Source of the DNA: Paraphoma chrysanthemicola | Lineage: Eukaryota; Ascomycota; Dothideomycetes; Pleosporales; Phaeosphaeriaceae | Assembly (NCBI GenBank): GCA_020744225.1 | Contig: JAGMWG010000014.1 | Location: 1,054,001-1,118,000, forward strand | Direction of reading: 5' to 3' | Length of the DNA: 64,000 bases | Shown: one piece after another, positions 1 through 11,898 of the stretch | How positions within the stretch are numbered: the first letter of the stretch is position 1 | Layout: every line of letters begins with the position of its first letter | The notes under the pieces: generated by a model | Seen by the model: the letters and a program-made list of their open reading frames with translations, nothing else | Told to the model about the DNA's origin: nothing | Databases searched by the model: none | Translations under genes and position numbers: made by a program

Positions 1-3000
1 ATGATATGGGAATACTACACACTACAACTGCTACCGCTTTTTTGATGGTTGGAGTTTAGTGATTGCGTGGTATGAGAGAGGTGATTTGCGGAAGGGAAGG
101 GGAGGGAAGTGACGCAAGTGAGTGTGGAGTGTAGCTTCTTGACGGCGTCGATGATATCGTGCCATGTCGTGTTATGACATGATCCAAGCAATTAAATCGC
201 ATAGCCAGTCTTCTTGAAAGGTCAGGCATTAAGAATTCACATATTTGTCAGGATAGCGTGGTTATCAAAAACATAAAGTCCCATGGCACCGTGCCATGTC
301 CAGCGAGCGTGGAAAGTAAGAATGCGGACATCGACGATGATGATAGAGACATGCGCATGTGTTTGTTTGTCTGCATGCATAGCAGTGAAATCGAGGGAGA
401 TATTTATATTTCTCGTGGGTCTTGACTGTCTTGCTTTCCTTCCTTGTTTATTAATTTCTTCCGAATTCATGATCTTGCGAGAATGTCGCTGGTGCAGCAC
501 ATGTTTGCGTGTGTCTCGCTCTCCATCCAGAATTAGTTCCTGAAGGTATACATGTGTCTGTAGTAGTGTAGTCTGCCACACGCTATCTGTTTCCGTGTTT
601 CCAAACTTGGCCTTGAGGAGAGCACATGTTGATTCGAGACAGGGTGCATCATGTCATTTGGAAGAACGATGGAATGCGATGAGATTCACGGGGCTTGTTT
701 ACTGCCGTACTAATGATGGTAGGCAAGCGAAGTGCGGAGTATATCTAGGTTCGACTTCTTTTTCCCTCAAACCCTTCCGCTTTTGAAGTTGAAATGTGTT
801 GTTGTTTTCTGGAAGATCTTGCAGCTGTGTTACATGTTTCAGTGCAAGAGTCGGAGGACTAGAAAATGCATCCTCGCCAAATCTATGGCTGGGAGACGGG
901 GACGTGTGCAAGTTTTTGGAGGGTGACAGAGCTTGCTACTACCTATGTGGTGCGTGTTTCATTTGTCGTTGCACTGGGCCAGCACCTTGGTACCAACACT
1001 TTCTCGAGCTCGTGCTATTTCCTTTCCTTAATCTTCAAATAATTAAGACGCATTTCGCCAAATCAAAACAATGATCATGGGGACGTATGTTGCGTGGCAC
1101 AAAAGCGAGCAATTCACTTCGCAAGTTGCCTGTTTATGTGGATTGACAAGTCCATGAAGATACTTCTCAAAAGAAGATGTTGAACAAGCTGAAGACATGA
1201 ATTGTGCTTTCTACATAGATAAGAGTGCAGTAGACTTCACACAGTATGGCAATATTGGCGGTGGGTGAGGAGGGACAGTATATATTCCATCCGAAGAAAC
1301 TGCATCTTCCCTTCCTCATCACACTCTCAGCGCATATCCTATTTCTTCAAAAGAACGAGAAGGCTATGGTCATGACCTTCTGGAGGAGGACGCCTCAAAA
1401 GTCATGTCATACCATTAAACGAGCAAGGGGCCGAAGTGCGAGACCATGAAAATACAAGTCAGTTGCAATGTATGGTGATCACGGAGGGCCGGACGAGGAG
1501 CTGCTATCGAGAATACAATCACGATTGCTACGCAGTCGATAACATGAATCGAAAGGCATCGCATTTCATCTCATGAGCTTAGGCATTTAGGACATTTAGG
1601 ATCTAGGGCTATATATTCCTTCGCCATCCTTTCTTCCGCTACTATCATTCGACTTACTTTTGCAGAACCGGCTTCCCAAGCACTCAATAAAAAAGACTTT
1701 CAGCGATACATGTGCGCGTGCGCATCTCTCAATACGCGAGGACAATCATCGATGTTGTGCTGTAAGTTTTCTGAACTCTAAGACGATGGTTTCGAGAGGC
1801 GAAGGTAAAGTGTTTCCAGGACGGTGTTCTTGTGGAATAGGATCATAGGGTGGCTACTATAGAGGTAAAATTTGGAACAAAAATGTGTCACAGTGCATGT
1901 GCTCACAGTCATCAGCTGAAATAGCTGGTAAGGGTGCTTCATGTCCAGCAGAAACGAGTGTAAAACACACCTCATGAGGGCGTCCTCGCGCGTAGCTCGA
2001 GATGAAACGAAAGTCGATCATTAAAACTATATACGGCTGTTCCACTAGCTTCAAGAACAATACACAGGATCTGGTCCTACTCAAATTGAGTTTGTGAGCA
2101 ACAGTCGGTGGATATCTCACGACGGTGCGGTAACAACCTCACGAGCGACAACGCGTATATATGTCTACTCCGCTCCCTTTTTCTCTTCTTCTAAACTCAC
2201 TGAAAACATTTGCTTTACAAAATGGAAGCATCTTTGCACCACGAAATGGCTTATCTTATCCGCCATGAGTGTTCCCCTCCTGGTTCGGGCTCTTTCCTTT
2301 GCTACGGCCTTGGCCTCAAGAACGATGTAGCCATAGCCTCATGGCTGGTGGCAGTGCAATTGAGAAATGGCGCACTTCATTCAATTCTGTGTGGGACGTG
2401 CTGCATTGTTTTAATTCTACAATGTCACATGTCTAGCGAATGTGCCTTCATAGCCATGCCAATGTCGCCTTGACTTTCAAGCTCCACGCGGTGCATTGTT
2501 GCAAGATACATGATCTTGCAAGTATCTAGTGTTTGGCAAGCACTCTATATGTCTAGAATGGTTGTGCGAGTTGTAAAGCATCGCATCTTTGTTGCATGTC
2601 TCGTCTGGGAGGTACCTTGTTCGCACACACAGAGGCTTACTATAGGATTTTCAAAGCGACTTAGCGATGTATGTTCTTACCATTCGAACATCCCCGTTGA
2701 TGTCAACACTCTGAAACAATGAACATGTCTGTGCTCTGGGCATTGCTTCTCACACATCCTAGACTATCACTTTGCGAAAGTAGAAGATGCCCAAAGCTTC
2801 AGTTCTTCTTTAAAAGAAAATGCCAGGCCAGACTGCTTGTATCCGTATTCATAGTTCTACAGCAACAAAATATACTTCTGGAAGCGCGATGAGAATGTGG
2901 TCTGAGAACGGCAAAGTCATGTTCCCAAGGACTGGAAATTCATCGTCATGGTTGGAGGGCGCTTGCAGAACTCAAATGAGCACCACGAAAGCGTACTTAC

Positions 3001-6000
3001 GTCTTTCGTTCTCTCCATCATTACCCCAACTCCGCGTGTACAAGTACGGTTCAGTTGAAGACTTCACGATCTCAAGCTATGACTGTAGCAGATCTGCAGC
3101 ACGTTGCCGAGTCTAGCAAAATCCACCACCAGTCATGGTATGTCCGGACTGCACAGATGAAACTGAATTTAATCTTGAGCATTTATATTCTATTGGTTAC
3201 ATAGGGTCAAATGAGCCAAATGTGCTCATTGATGCCCCCTCTTCTCGACGAGTATAAGGATAGGCAATGTATGGAGCATGTGTGATTGAGCATTGATGTG
3301 TTGGCATATTTGACATGACTGCTAAATGGGCATAATGTGGCGGCACATGGGCACGAGTGTCCTCGACCATGCCATTTGAAATGTCAACCATATTCTAGTC
3401 GTGCGATTGTGCGACATTGCATGTTGCTCATTCTCGCTCAAGCCTATTTGTTGTATGGGTTGAGACTATATATATATACTGTTACGCACACAATCACTTC
3501 TGTCTCTCACTACGATTGCGTTCCACTTGCTGCAACAATGATAGTCCCAGAGGACTGAATTCATGTGCTTTTCGCTGGACATATTATAAAACAAAAACCC
3601 AGATCATGATGAATGTCAGGCACAAAGAGGAACTGTCGTTTATGTACACTCTCGTGTATTACGAGATCACCCGGCCCCTGGGCTGATAAAGAAGGCTAAG
3701 CCGTTTTAACAATTTGCGCTGCGCTTATCATCTGCCCAGACGACTCTGCTAGGGAATATGTATATGTACTCACGATCTCAGCCCTTTTCATGTTTTCATC
3801 ACGTCCTTCTCCTCCACGAAAATCGAAGGATCTGTCGTGGACAACTGTATGTTGCCAGAACAATGCAATATATAAAATGTGCATCTCTTCCCTCCTTTGT
3901 CCAGATCAAACTCGACGCCGCTCACGTAGTTTCGGCGTCGAGGATCATACGCTGTATCGTCATACAATGACACGCAGAGTACACTCTGTTTCAGCGTGCT
4001 GTCAGACAAAGCCGTTTAGCAATCGTCTGTAGTTTCCTCAAAAAAGGACGAATTGCGTTATGAACGCGTTTCTGCTCAGCTGGCAGTGCGTAGTCGGCAC
4101 TTGCACAAATCATATTGAATGACCCCGGCATGACACGAACTGACTCCTGGAGGGCATCCATCGAAATGGCCACTACATTACCTATTTCTCGCTGGGGTGA
4201 CAATGAATACTTAGGTATAGAGCAAACCCAGGGCTGCATTTCTGGCACGTCAATCTTCCAGCTCCCGCGCAACTTTGAATTCGGACAACATGATGCTTGA
4301 GGTTTCGCAAGTTTCCCTGGGGCATTCATGTTCCAAACTGAGACAGAAGTCATCGATGTTCGCGATACGTCGCGACATATTTCTCTCAACCAATTATGGC
4401 AGGACCTTGATAGTACACGACTTCTTACCTTCGTGGCTGCATCATTTCTACTCCATCCCATTGCGGGATCAGCATCAGAAGTGAAGCAATCACTGACGAT
4501 GTGCGCGTCCTCGACTTTCCCCAAACCATGATACGGGCGGACCATGCTTCGTGTGCAGCTCGAAAGTCCTAAGTATGCCAAATGTATGCGCAGCCATCAA
4601 TATGTTGATTCTGGTTCCGCGCATTGTTGTGCAGATGCTTCACAATTACCAAAACTGTCCGCCCAGGTTCTGATGCTCTCAAAAGATCATGGCGGTGCGA
4701 AGGAGCGAAGCTGTGCTTTCCGCCCCCATTAGCTTAGTCGCCGTGCTTACCACAGCCACTTCCGCAATAGCAACATTTCGAAACACTCTGAGCTTTGTAA
4801 CATCTCAAGATCTTGGGAGGCTCTTTCGAAGGACTTGGCGTCATTCCTGCGCTACACAGCGTGTATAATTTTACATACGACGGAATCATTCCTCATCAGC
4901 TTCGAATGTAAGCATAGCTTCGAAAAGCGCGCAACAGAACTAGGTGTCTGGGCGCATGACGGAGGCCGCACACGTTCACCTTATTATGTCTCTTCAGATG
5001 TGTGGACCATAGTGATACTTTACCTGAACGTTCCGCAGTTCCACGTCGCGACATGATGGTCAGTGAGGGTGGAGCGCGAGAAGTCGCACGCGCCAAATCG
5101 CAATAACGCGCGAGGTGACGAGATTAAAAAGTGGAGGGAAACAGTGACGTGAATATAACAATTAACGTTAATGAAACATCGAATTGCCCGCAATTGCGGA
5201 AGTGAGTATGACTGCAGAGTGATGGCTAGTAAGGATAGCGAAAGTGCAGCATAGTACTCTGCTCAAATTGCGCGCAAATTGCGCAGGGGTGCCAGAGAAT
5301 TGCAGCTTGTGCCATAGGAGATGCGAAGGTGTATGATGGTTTGAGGAGCGGGTAAAAACAAGGAGACCGGAGGAAGGGCCCAGAGCTCTTTGCAGCTTGT
5401 CTGAGTTGATGCACGACTTAGCCAACATTTCAAAGTGACGGCGAAAACTAGTGACATACTTAAACGTTTCGATCGTGGTGCATTCGGAACAACTCAACCC
5501 GATCGTATTCATACCATCATGAGCGAGAATCGCCACTGCGCCCTGCTGGACGCGTAGTCGTTCAGTCCTCAACCGTTCCGTGACTAGTATGGCAGCTAAT
5601 TCGTGATCAGTATTCACGATACGCACGAAAGTTCACATAGTGTCTTTGACCGCCTTGGAAGTGGCAAATATCGCCGATTGCCTGAGAAGTGATAGTGGCC
5701 AATGCGGAGTTGAACGGCGATGTAGGCATTAACACTGAGGTAAGGCAGTGCCGTGTAGACAGTTCGCCGAGACTGATGTTGCTCGGCCTCATTCCACTTG
5801 TTCCAGGTCACCGAGGAAACTTTGGAAAGGGAGAATCGTGAAGTCTCGACCCAAGAGAAATTTGCATGGTGTGTGCGATCGCAAAACGTGGTAAGATCAA
5901 CGGCTGTCAAATTGCTTAGCGCCTTCGACGAGCAATTTGTGTGGAAGCGACGAGGCTGTGCAGTGCGGAGATGGGGTTAAGGCGTGGAAGAAGGGCCTTG

Positions 6001-7598
6001 TTCGGAGATTTGTTAGTGTTGGGCTTAGTAACGGCGCTTTCAGCGTTGGTGATGCCTCGAGGCCAAGGCCACGATGCCGAATGAGTCGACATTGTGATAC
6101 TGCTCTGAGGTTGACGCGTCCGTGCTATGAGGATTCGAGGCTGGCTCTATCGGGGTTCCCGCAAATGCATGGCTCTTCTCCATGAACCGTCACCGCGCGC
6201 CAATGACATACGGCCGTATTATAAGCCTGATGATTTGTAATTCGAGCGAAACATGATGCAGTGAGCGAATCCGGAAATTGTACGTAGTTGTAGTTGTAGA
6301 CATGATGTCTGTAAGCTGGTGGTAGATCAATCTGAAGATTGCTGACATGTCGTGCAGGAGATGACGTGGTGTGTAGCTTGCACCACAAGCACCATCATCC
6401 GCACCCTCTTGACCGCCCGCTCACATAGGCGCAAGCATGGCCATCTGAAACCGGCTGAAGCTGTTGCAGCGGGGATGATCTAAGCTTGACATCTCATAAC
6501 GTTAGGTAGGTAGGGCCGAGCTTGCACAAGCGAGAGCCTGCAGGCCGGCACGTAAGGCCGCGTTGTAAGGATGGCTCCCCGGCTGCGGCGTGATGAGATG
6601 CAGGGAGATGCAGGGACGCTAGTTGTGGCTTGCCTTCATTTCGCAATCGCAAATAACGGTTGTCACGAGATGTCGAGACGCCTACGATAGGGGAGAGTAT
6701 GAATGAGCTGGTAGAGGTCTGCGTTCAACACGCAAGACTTGACGCAACGTGAGAAAATGCTCCTTCCGTTACCCAGGTCGCAACGTGCAGATCGGCAGCT
6801 AGCGCGTGCGGAACTCTGCCGTCAGATGTGTAATCTCATCTACCACAATCTCCTCCGTCAAGCCAAGTCACCGCGTGTTGGCACTCCCGCCCCTGTCTCG
6901 GAGAATACCAACGTCAAATTCAGAACCTGTGATTCGCCAATACGGTCCTCTCTTGATGTGCTCTCGCGCTCAGCCTCTGGACGGAGTACGCGTCACGGCC
7001 AAGCAACACCGGCATGCGTCCCACGACTTCGCGCAGTGCATCACGATAAGCCATGCCGCATTCCCATAGGCCAAGTGCCTGTGAAGATCAAGCCTTATGG
7101 TGGTCATTACGCGTACCGGTAGTGTTGGCACATCTTTGACGGATGCCCAGCCTCCGCCTTGCAGTTCTCGGGTCCCCGCCCAGCCCAGATCAAGTTCGGT
7201 CAAATAACATGGCTCCGTGAATCTCAGGCACAGGCAATTCGAAAGTCACCGAGCTGCAGCGACACAGCCTGTTTACTATTGCAGGAAGAGTTACGCGTCC
7301 AGAATTGGCGCCAGGTTTTCGAGGTTGCAAGCGTTTTAGTCCCTTGTACTTTGGGTTTCATCAATTCTTAAAGTCCTTTGTCCTTCCCCACGAATTGACA
7401 AGACATCCGCTCCAGCTCTCCGGTTCACCTTCAATCATCTCGAAGCTAATTGGGCCTGTGGTACGCGGTCCACGTGTTTGTCAATCGATCCTCCAGGGTA
7501 GACTAGCTCGTGAATCGAAAACGCATTACACTGTCGCGCCAGGCGACTAACCCCTCTTCCATCACAACAACAAGTCTTTGTTCGAATCCAAATTCGCC
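1..7598. other. Gene-poor region, no assignable gene
   Basis: This 7.6 kb stretch has only short, overlapping ORFs on both strands and no recognisable protein family. The longest are on the minus strand at 3991-4581 and 5168-5626; both are low-confidence. A short TA run lies at about 3466-3477. I see no tRNA, transposase or reverse transcriptase signature. It may be an intergenic or subtelomere-like region, an lncRNA locus, or decayed sequence; the sequence alone does not decide. The last few hundred bases must hold the promoter of the DOMON-b561 gene. Confidence 0.5.
3991..4581 (-). other. Orphan ORF, possibly a decayed gene
   Basis: This is a 196-codon open frame on the minus strand. Its C-terminal half (about residues 95-196) has a balanced, protein-like composition, but I cannot place it in any family. 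A GTAAGA donor-like site sits near 4428, inside the frame, so if it is real it is probably one exon of a spliced gene. Other minus-strand frames at 5168-5626 and 5614-5910 could be pieces of the same or another decayed gene. I could not join them with convincing splice sites. No function is proposed. Confidence 0.18.
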
Positions 7599-9239
7599 AT
7601 GAAGGTCTCTTCGCGGACAGTGCTGTCGTCCGGGGTACTCGCTCTCGGTAAGCATGCAGACAGAAGTGCAATGCAAGCAGTATTGCTAACGACGTACAGT
7701 GAGCGGTGCTGCGGCTCAAGTAGCAAGCGTTTGTCCTGATACAAATGTATGCTTCAGACTGAACATTCCTGAGAACACTGCGTCGTCTGGCAGTGGAAAT
7801 ATCTTCTTCTCAATCTCGGCACCTAGCTCCTACGAGTGGGTAGCCCTTGGCCAGGGACGGCAGATGTCTGGCGCCAACATGTTCCTCGTATACACAAACG
7901 CAGCCGGTACGAACGTAACGTTGTCACCGAGGACAGCAAGCGGTTACAACCCGCCATCCTTGAACTCCAACGCCCAAGTCACCTTATTGGAAGGCTCAGG
8001 AGTGTCTAATGGGATTATGACCGCAAACGTGAGGTGTAAGTGGCGGTACCTCCAAGAGTTTTGAACTAGTCTAATGAGCTGGTAGGCGCCAACTGCGATA
8101 GCTGGTCTGGGGGATCCATGGACTTCACATCATCAAGTGGCAACTGGGTGTATGCGTATCAGTCGTCCAACGGGCCTAAGAACGACAACTCCCAGTCCGC
8201 TTCCATTCGGCAACACAACGAGCACGAAGTCTTCTCTTGGAATTTCGCAAATGCCAGGGGCGGCAACAGTGTAAACCCTCTCGTCAATGCTGCGCCGTCT
8301 GGAACAGGTACAGGTGCAGGAACTCCTGCCGCGACTAGTTGCATTCAGAGAAATGCTGTATCGGCGACTGCCTCTGGTGCTGGAAGCGCTGCGACACCAA
8401 CCCCGGCTAGCGATGACAACGACGATGACGATAATGACTACAGCAACTACCGCTCTAAATATGCGTCTAGCTTCGGCTCCTGGCCAACAGCCAAGCCGAG
8501 CCCTCGCCCGGCCACGAAGCGCCAGAATCTGCCGTTCTGTGACGAGATCTCGAGCGGCAACGGCAACACAAATGGCGGCATCACTACTCTTTCCAGGAGC
8601 GGCCCCGACACAGCAAAGATGCAGATCGCCCACGGTGTCCTTGCGTCTCTCGCTTTTGTTGGTTTCTTCCCCATGGGGTCCATCGCAATTCGCCTGGCCT
8701 CATTCCCTGGCATCATCTGGATTCACGCCGCGTTCCAGGTCTTCGCTTACCTCGTCTACATTGCTGGCTTTGGCTTGGGCGTGTACATCGCCGTTGAAGA
8801 TGGCTATATGAGCGAGTACCATCCCATCATCGGCATAGTCGTCCTCGTCATCGTCTTCTTCCAGCCCATCCTTGGATTCTTGCACCACCTTCTCTTCAAG
8901 AAGCACGGCTCTCGCACTCTTTGGTCATACGCACACATCTGGGTAGGCCGTGTGGCTATCGCGCTGGGTATTGTGAATGGTGGGTTGGGTCTCAAACTTG
9001 CTGGCAGCTCTCAAGGAGCCAAGATCGCATATGGTGTTTGCGCTGGACTCGTCGGAGTGGTATGGATCGCCTCGATTGTGATTGGTGAGCGGAAGCGTAG
9101 CAACGCGCTGAAGAACGCGCCCCCGAAGTACACCCACAGCCAGAAGTCGGACAGCAGTGATGCTCAGGTCGAGTCTGCGCAGGTTGAGGCTGCACAGGTA
9201 CCACCTGCTGATGGGCACTACGCGCCCAAGGAGAGGTAG
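7599..9239 (+). CDS. DOMON / cytochrome b561 membrane hemoprotein
   Basis: Three exons (7599-7647, 7700-8035, 8086-9239) give 512 residues. The introns start GTAAGC and GTAAGT and have GCTAAC and CTAATG branch sites. The start is followed by a signal peptide of about 22 residues. Next comes a DOMON domain resembling the cytochrome domain of cellobiose dehydrogenase (about 25-190); a Met in a QMSGANM segment and a His in EHEVF are candidate haem ligands. An Asp-rich linker follows, then a cytochrome b561-type bundle (about 290-450) of five or six hydrophobic helices with conserved His residues (AHG, IHA, YHP, HH and AHIW motifs). The tail is polar and repeats AQVE. The family moves electrons across membranes to the outside. 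A role in extracellular metal or quinone reduction is inferred, and the electron partner is unknown. This family is widespread in filamentous ascomycetes. Confidence 0.88.
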
Positions 9240-9742
9240 AGAATTTCCTTTGTCAAAGATGCCGATCCGTAAAGGCAATTTTTTTTTGTATGATTAGGAT
9301 TCGTAGTAAATTGTAACCATAAGCTATAATCACCAGTACACGAGCATCGCATCTGCAGTGACTTCTTATCTGGTTGTTTTCGTTGACAGCGTGCGCTGAG
9401 CTGTACGAGCATTGCGAGCAAATCTTTTCTATCAAACAATTCGGGAAAGCAGACTGGCGAGGGACATTGTGGCGAATCAGTTCGTCTGAAGGTGATGCGA
9501 TATCGCAAAAGTGAAGTGCTCAAGCACGTGACTCGGGCGCTAAGATTTTAGTGCGGCGCTTTCGTGGGGTCGAGATGAATTCGCGGTTGCCGTCCAACGA
9601 AACGAAGCCCATCAACAAACACGCGCCAATCTTCCTCCACCACCCACGACGGCAGCAGCACACGCCATCACTACACTTTTGACATCTTTTCTCGAGCATC
9701 TAGACTGACACTAAAAAGAGCGCTTCATCCACAACCTTCACG
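9240..9742. other. Intergenic, DOMON-b561 to EB1
   Basis: No gene is seen. The left part is the 3' region of the b561 gene, with a run of nine T near 9279-9287. The right part is the promoter and 5' leader of the EB1 gene. Confidence 0.5.
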
Positions 9743-10764
9743 ATGGGAGAGTCAAGGTACGACAAGGAGGGGCTCAGGCACCGAATGCCAACTTTTCGCG
9801 CGGCGAGGCCGCCACAGCAGGACACGCGCTGACTACGTACTGTGTGCAGACAAGAACTCGTTGCCTGGTTAAACAACCTCCTCCAGCTCAACATCACCAA
9901 GGTAGAGCAATGCGGAACCGGGTATGTACACCAGTAGAGTGGGCGCAAGCTGTCTCTCCGGCCACCACCGACGGCAATATGTGCTAATCCGCCTCTAGAG
10001 CGGCACTATGTCAGATATTCGACAGCATCTTCTGTAAGCAACACATTCTAGCAGAAGCCCACAGCGACTGACATGCCCGCAGATGACGTGCCCATGTCGC
10101 GAGTCAAGTTCAACGCCAACACCGAGTATGCATACCTGCAGAATTTCAAGATATTGCAGAGTACGCGAATCTCTCCAGCGTCACTACAGGCCGCCGCACA
10201 CTATACGACATGCACTGACACACTGCAGACACGTTCGCCAAACACCAGATCGACAAGCCCATTCGGGTCGAATCTCTGGTCAAATGCAAGATGCAGGACA
10301 ACCTCGAGTTCCTTCAGTTCGTCAAGCAGTACTGGGATCAGCACTTCCCCGGCCACGAATACGACCCTGTTTCCCGTCGCAAGGGCTCGGGTGCCCTGCC
10401 CGCTACCGGTGGCTCCGCACCTCGTGCTGCCCCCGCCGCCGCTCGACGAGCGCCAGTCGCCAGCAACACCGCCGCACCGAGGACACGTACACCGCTCGCT
10501 GCTGGAGGAGGTGCCGCAAGTGCCGCGCTGAGAGAGGAGAATACACAACTCAAGGAGACGGTCTCTGGGCTGGAGCGCGAGCGGGACTTTTACTTCAGCA
10601 AGCTGCGCGACATCGAGCTGCTGATTCAGCAGGCAATGGAGGCTGATCCCGAGCTCGAGAAGGACGAGGGCCTGCTCAAGCAGATCCAGAACATCCTGTA
10701 CTCCACCGAAGAGGGTTTCGAGATCCCGCCGGAGGCTGAGGGCGCCGAGGAGGAGACATTCTAG
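9743..10764 (+). CDS. BIM1: EB1-family microtubule plus-end binding protein
   Basis: Five exons (9743-9756, 9850-9921, 9999-10033, 10083-10160, 10229-10764) encode 244 residues. The N-terminal calponin-homology domain (about 5-105) has the family hallmarks: ELVAWLN, KVEQCGTG, ALCQIFDSIF, EYAYLQNFKILQ and the FLQFVKQYWDQ segment. A Ala/Pro/Arg-rich linker follows. The C-terminal EB homology coiled coil starts near REENTQLKETV and contains ERERDFYFSKLRDIELL. The protein ends in EEETF, an acidic-aromatic tail of the kind read by CAP-Gly domains. EB1 proteins (Bim1 in budding yeast, Mal3 in fission yeast) track growing microtubule ends and recruit other tip proteins. Many small 5' exons are usual for this gene in filamentous fungi. 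The frame stays open for 40 codons past the TAG; see findings. Confidence 0.95.
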
Positions 10765-11229
10765 GCGAACAAGCTCCAGACCGCAGAAGCTATGAAGAAG
10801 CTCGAACAAGTCGAGGCGATCCTTAACAAGGCGCAGGACCGTGTGGTCATTGCGGCTCATGAGCAATCGGCCGAAGCCATCATCTGAGAGCAAAGACGTG
10901 TGCATTAGAGCGTGTGCTAGGATACCATTTCATGGGCGATTTGCCGTCCTATTCTATGACCAGTGACGAGGTGCATGGGTGGAGTTGTGCAACGGAATCG
11001 AGGTGTTAGAGGACGAGACCCACAACAGTGTGTCGACTTCTAGCGTCTCGTCGACCCGCCCCACGCTAAGTAGCATAGCTTACAAGGCACAGCACAGTAT
11101 CAAGATGTTTATTCCATTCCAGTGGCTCTTCTGTCTTTCATGACATGACACCGTTGTGCGTCAGCTGGCCTTCCACCCCTCGGCTTTCTCCAATCACCTT
11201 ACTCCCCATTGCAATGTGCTCAATCCATC
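10765..11229. other. 3' region between convergent genes
   Basis: These bases separate the EB1 gene (plus) from the secreted protein gene (minus), so they hold two 3' UTRs. The first 123 bases keep the EB1 reading frame open to a TGA at 10885-10887. No separate gene is seen. Confidence 0.5.
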
Positions 11230-11898
11230 CTAGCCTTCCCGCATCCTCTTCGCCAACATCCCAGCCAATCCCATATCAATCATCATATCCTCCAAACTCC
11301 GCCGGAAAGTAAGCCAGATATTCTCATCCGTGTACACGACGCCAGATTCATTGAACCAACTACTCGGCACACAGTCGATGCTTCGCCCTATTGGATCCAC
11401 GTCCTGTGTGTGATCAGATTGTAGCTTCTCAACGCGTGGTGCAGCTCGTGTACAGTAGGTAGCTAGTATATGAAGGGGAAGAATAAGAGGTGTGGTGTGA
11501 TGTATAGATGACATGGAAATGGGTGAATGGGTACGTACCTGCTCAACACAACATGCCCAACCATGTGGATACGCTTCGATAGTACATTCTGATACATTTG
11601 AGACGGGGACGGCGTATGGTCCACCTACCGTCACGTAAGTTAATCAGCACAACACCGTTTCTTACGTAAGGAGAGGGAGAGTGTGAGGCGGGATAGGATA
11701 GGATAGGACAGGATAGGACTTACATGGTGCGTCAATACCTGATTCGAGATACGGACAGCAGAAATCGGTGTATGATGTCCCGAGATAGGATTTGCAGAGG
11801 GATAGCGTTGGGTCCGGGTTTGGATCGGGGTGGGCGGTGATTTGGGTGGTGAAGAGCAGGAGGATGGAGATGATGGAGTGGGGTGTTGGGAAGTGCAT
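11230..11898 (-). CDS. Small secreted cysteine-rich protein
   Basis: Three exons on the minus strand (11724-11898, 11539-11624, 11230-11403) splice in phase to a 144-residue protein. The introns start GTAAGT and GTACGT. The start ATG at 11898 opens a signal peptide of about 22 residues (hydrophobic core ISILLLF, ending near TAH). The mature part carries Cys residues spread over all three exons, including two CC pairs (FCCPY and ACCVE). No known domain was recognised. Small size, secretion signal and even Cys spacing fit an extracellular effector-like or surface protein, but function is unknown. Intron 1 holds a pentanucleotide repeat next to its donor. The first in-frame codon three positions upstream is TTG, so it was not taken as the start. 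Confidence 0.72.
11691..11720. repeat. GGATA pentanucleotide repeat in an intron
   Basis: Six 5-bp units in a row (GGATA three times, then GGACA, GGATA, GGACT) lie inside intron 1 of the secreted protein gene. On the minus strand they start at the GTAAGT donor itself, so length change here could affect splicing. Confidence 0.85.

Noticed and set aside
10201..10905. Long minus-strand ORF of 234 codons
   Set aside because: It is the antisense shadow of the EB1 coding sequence, which has strong family motifs on the plus strand.
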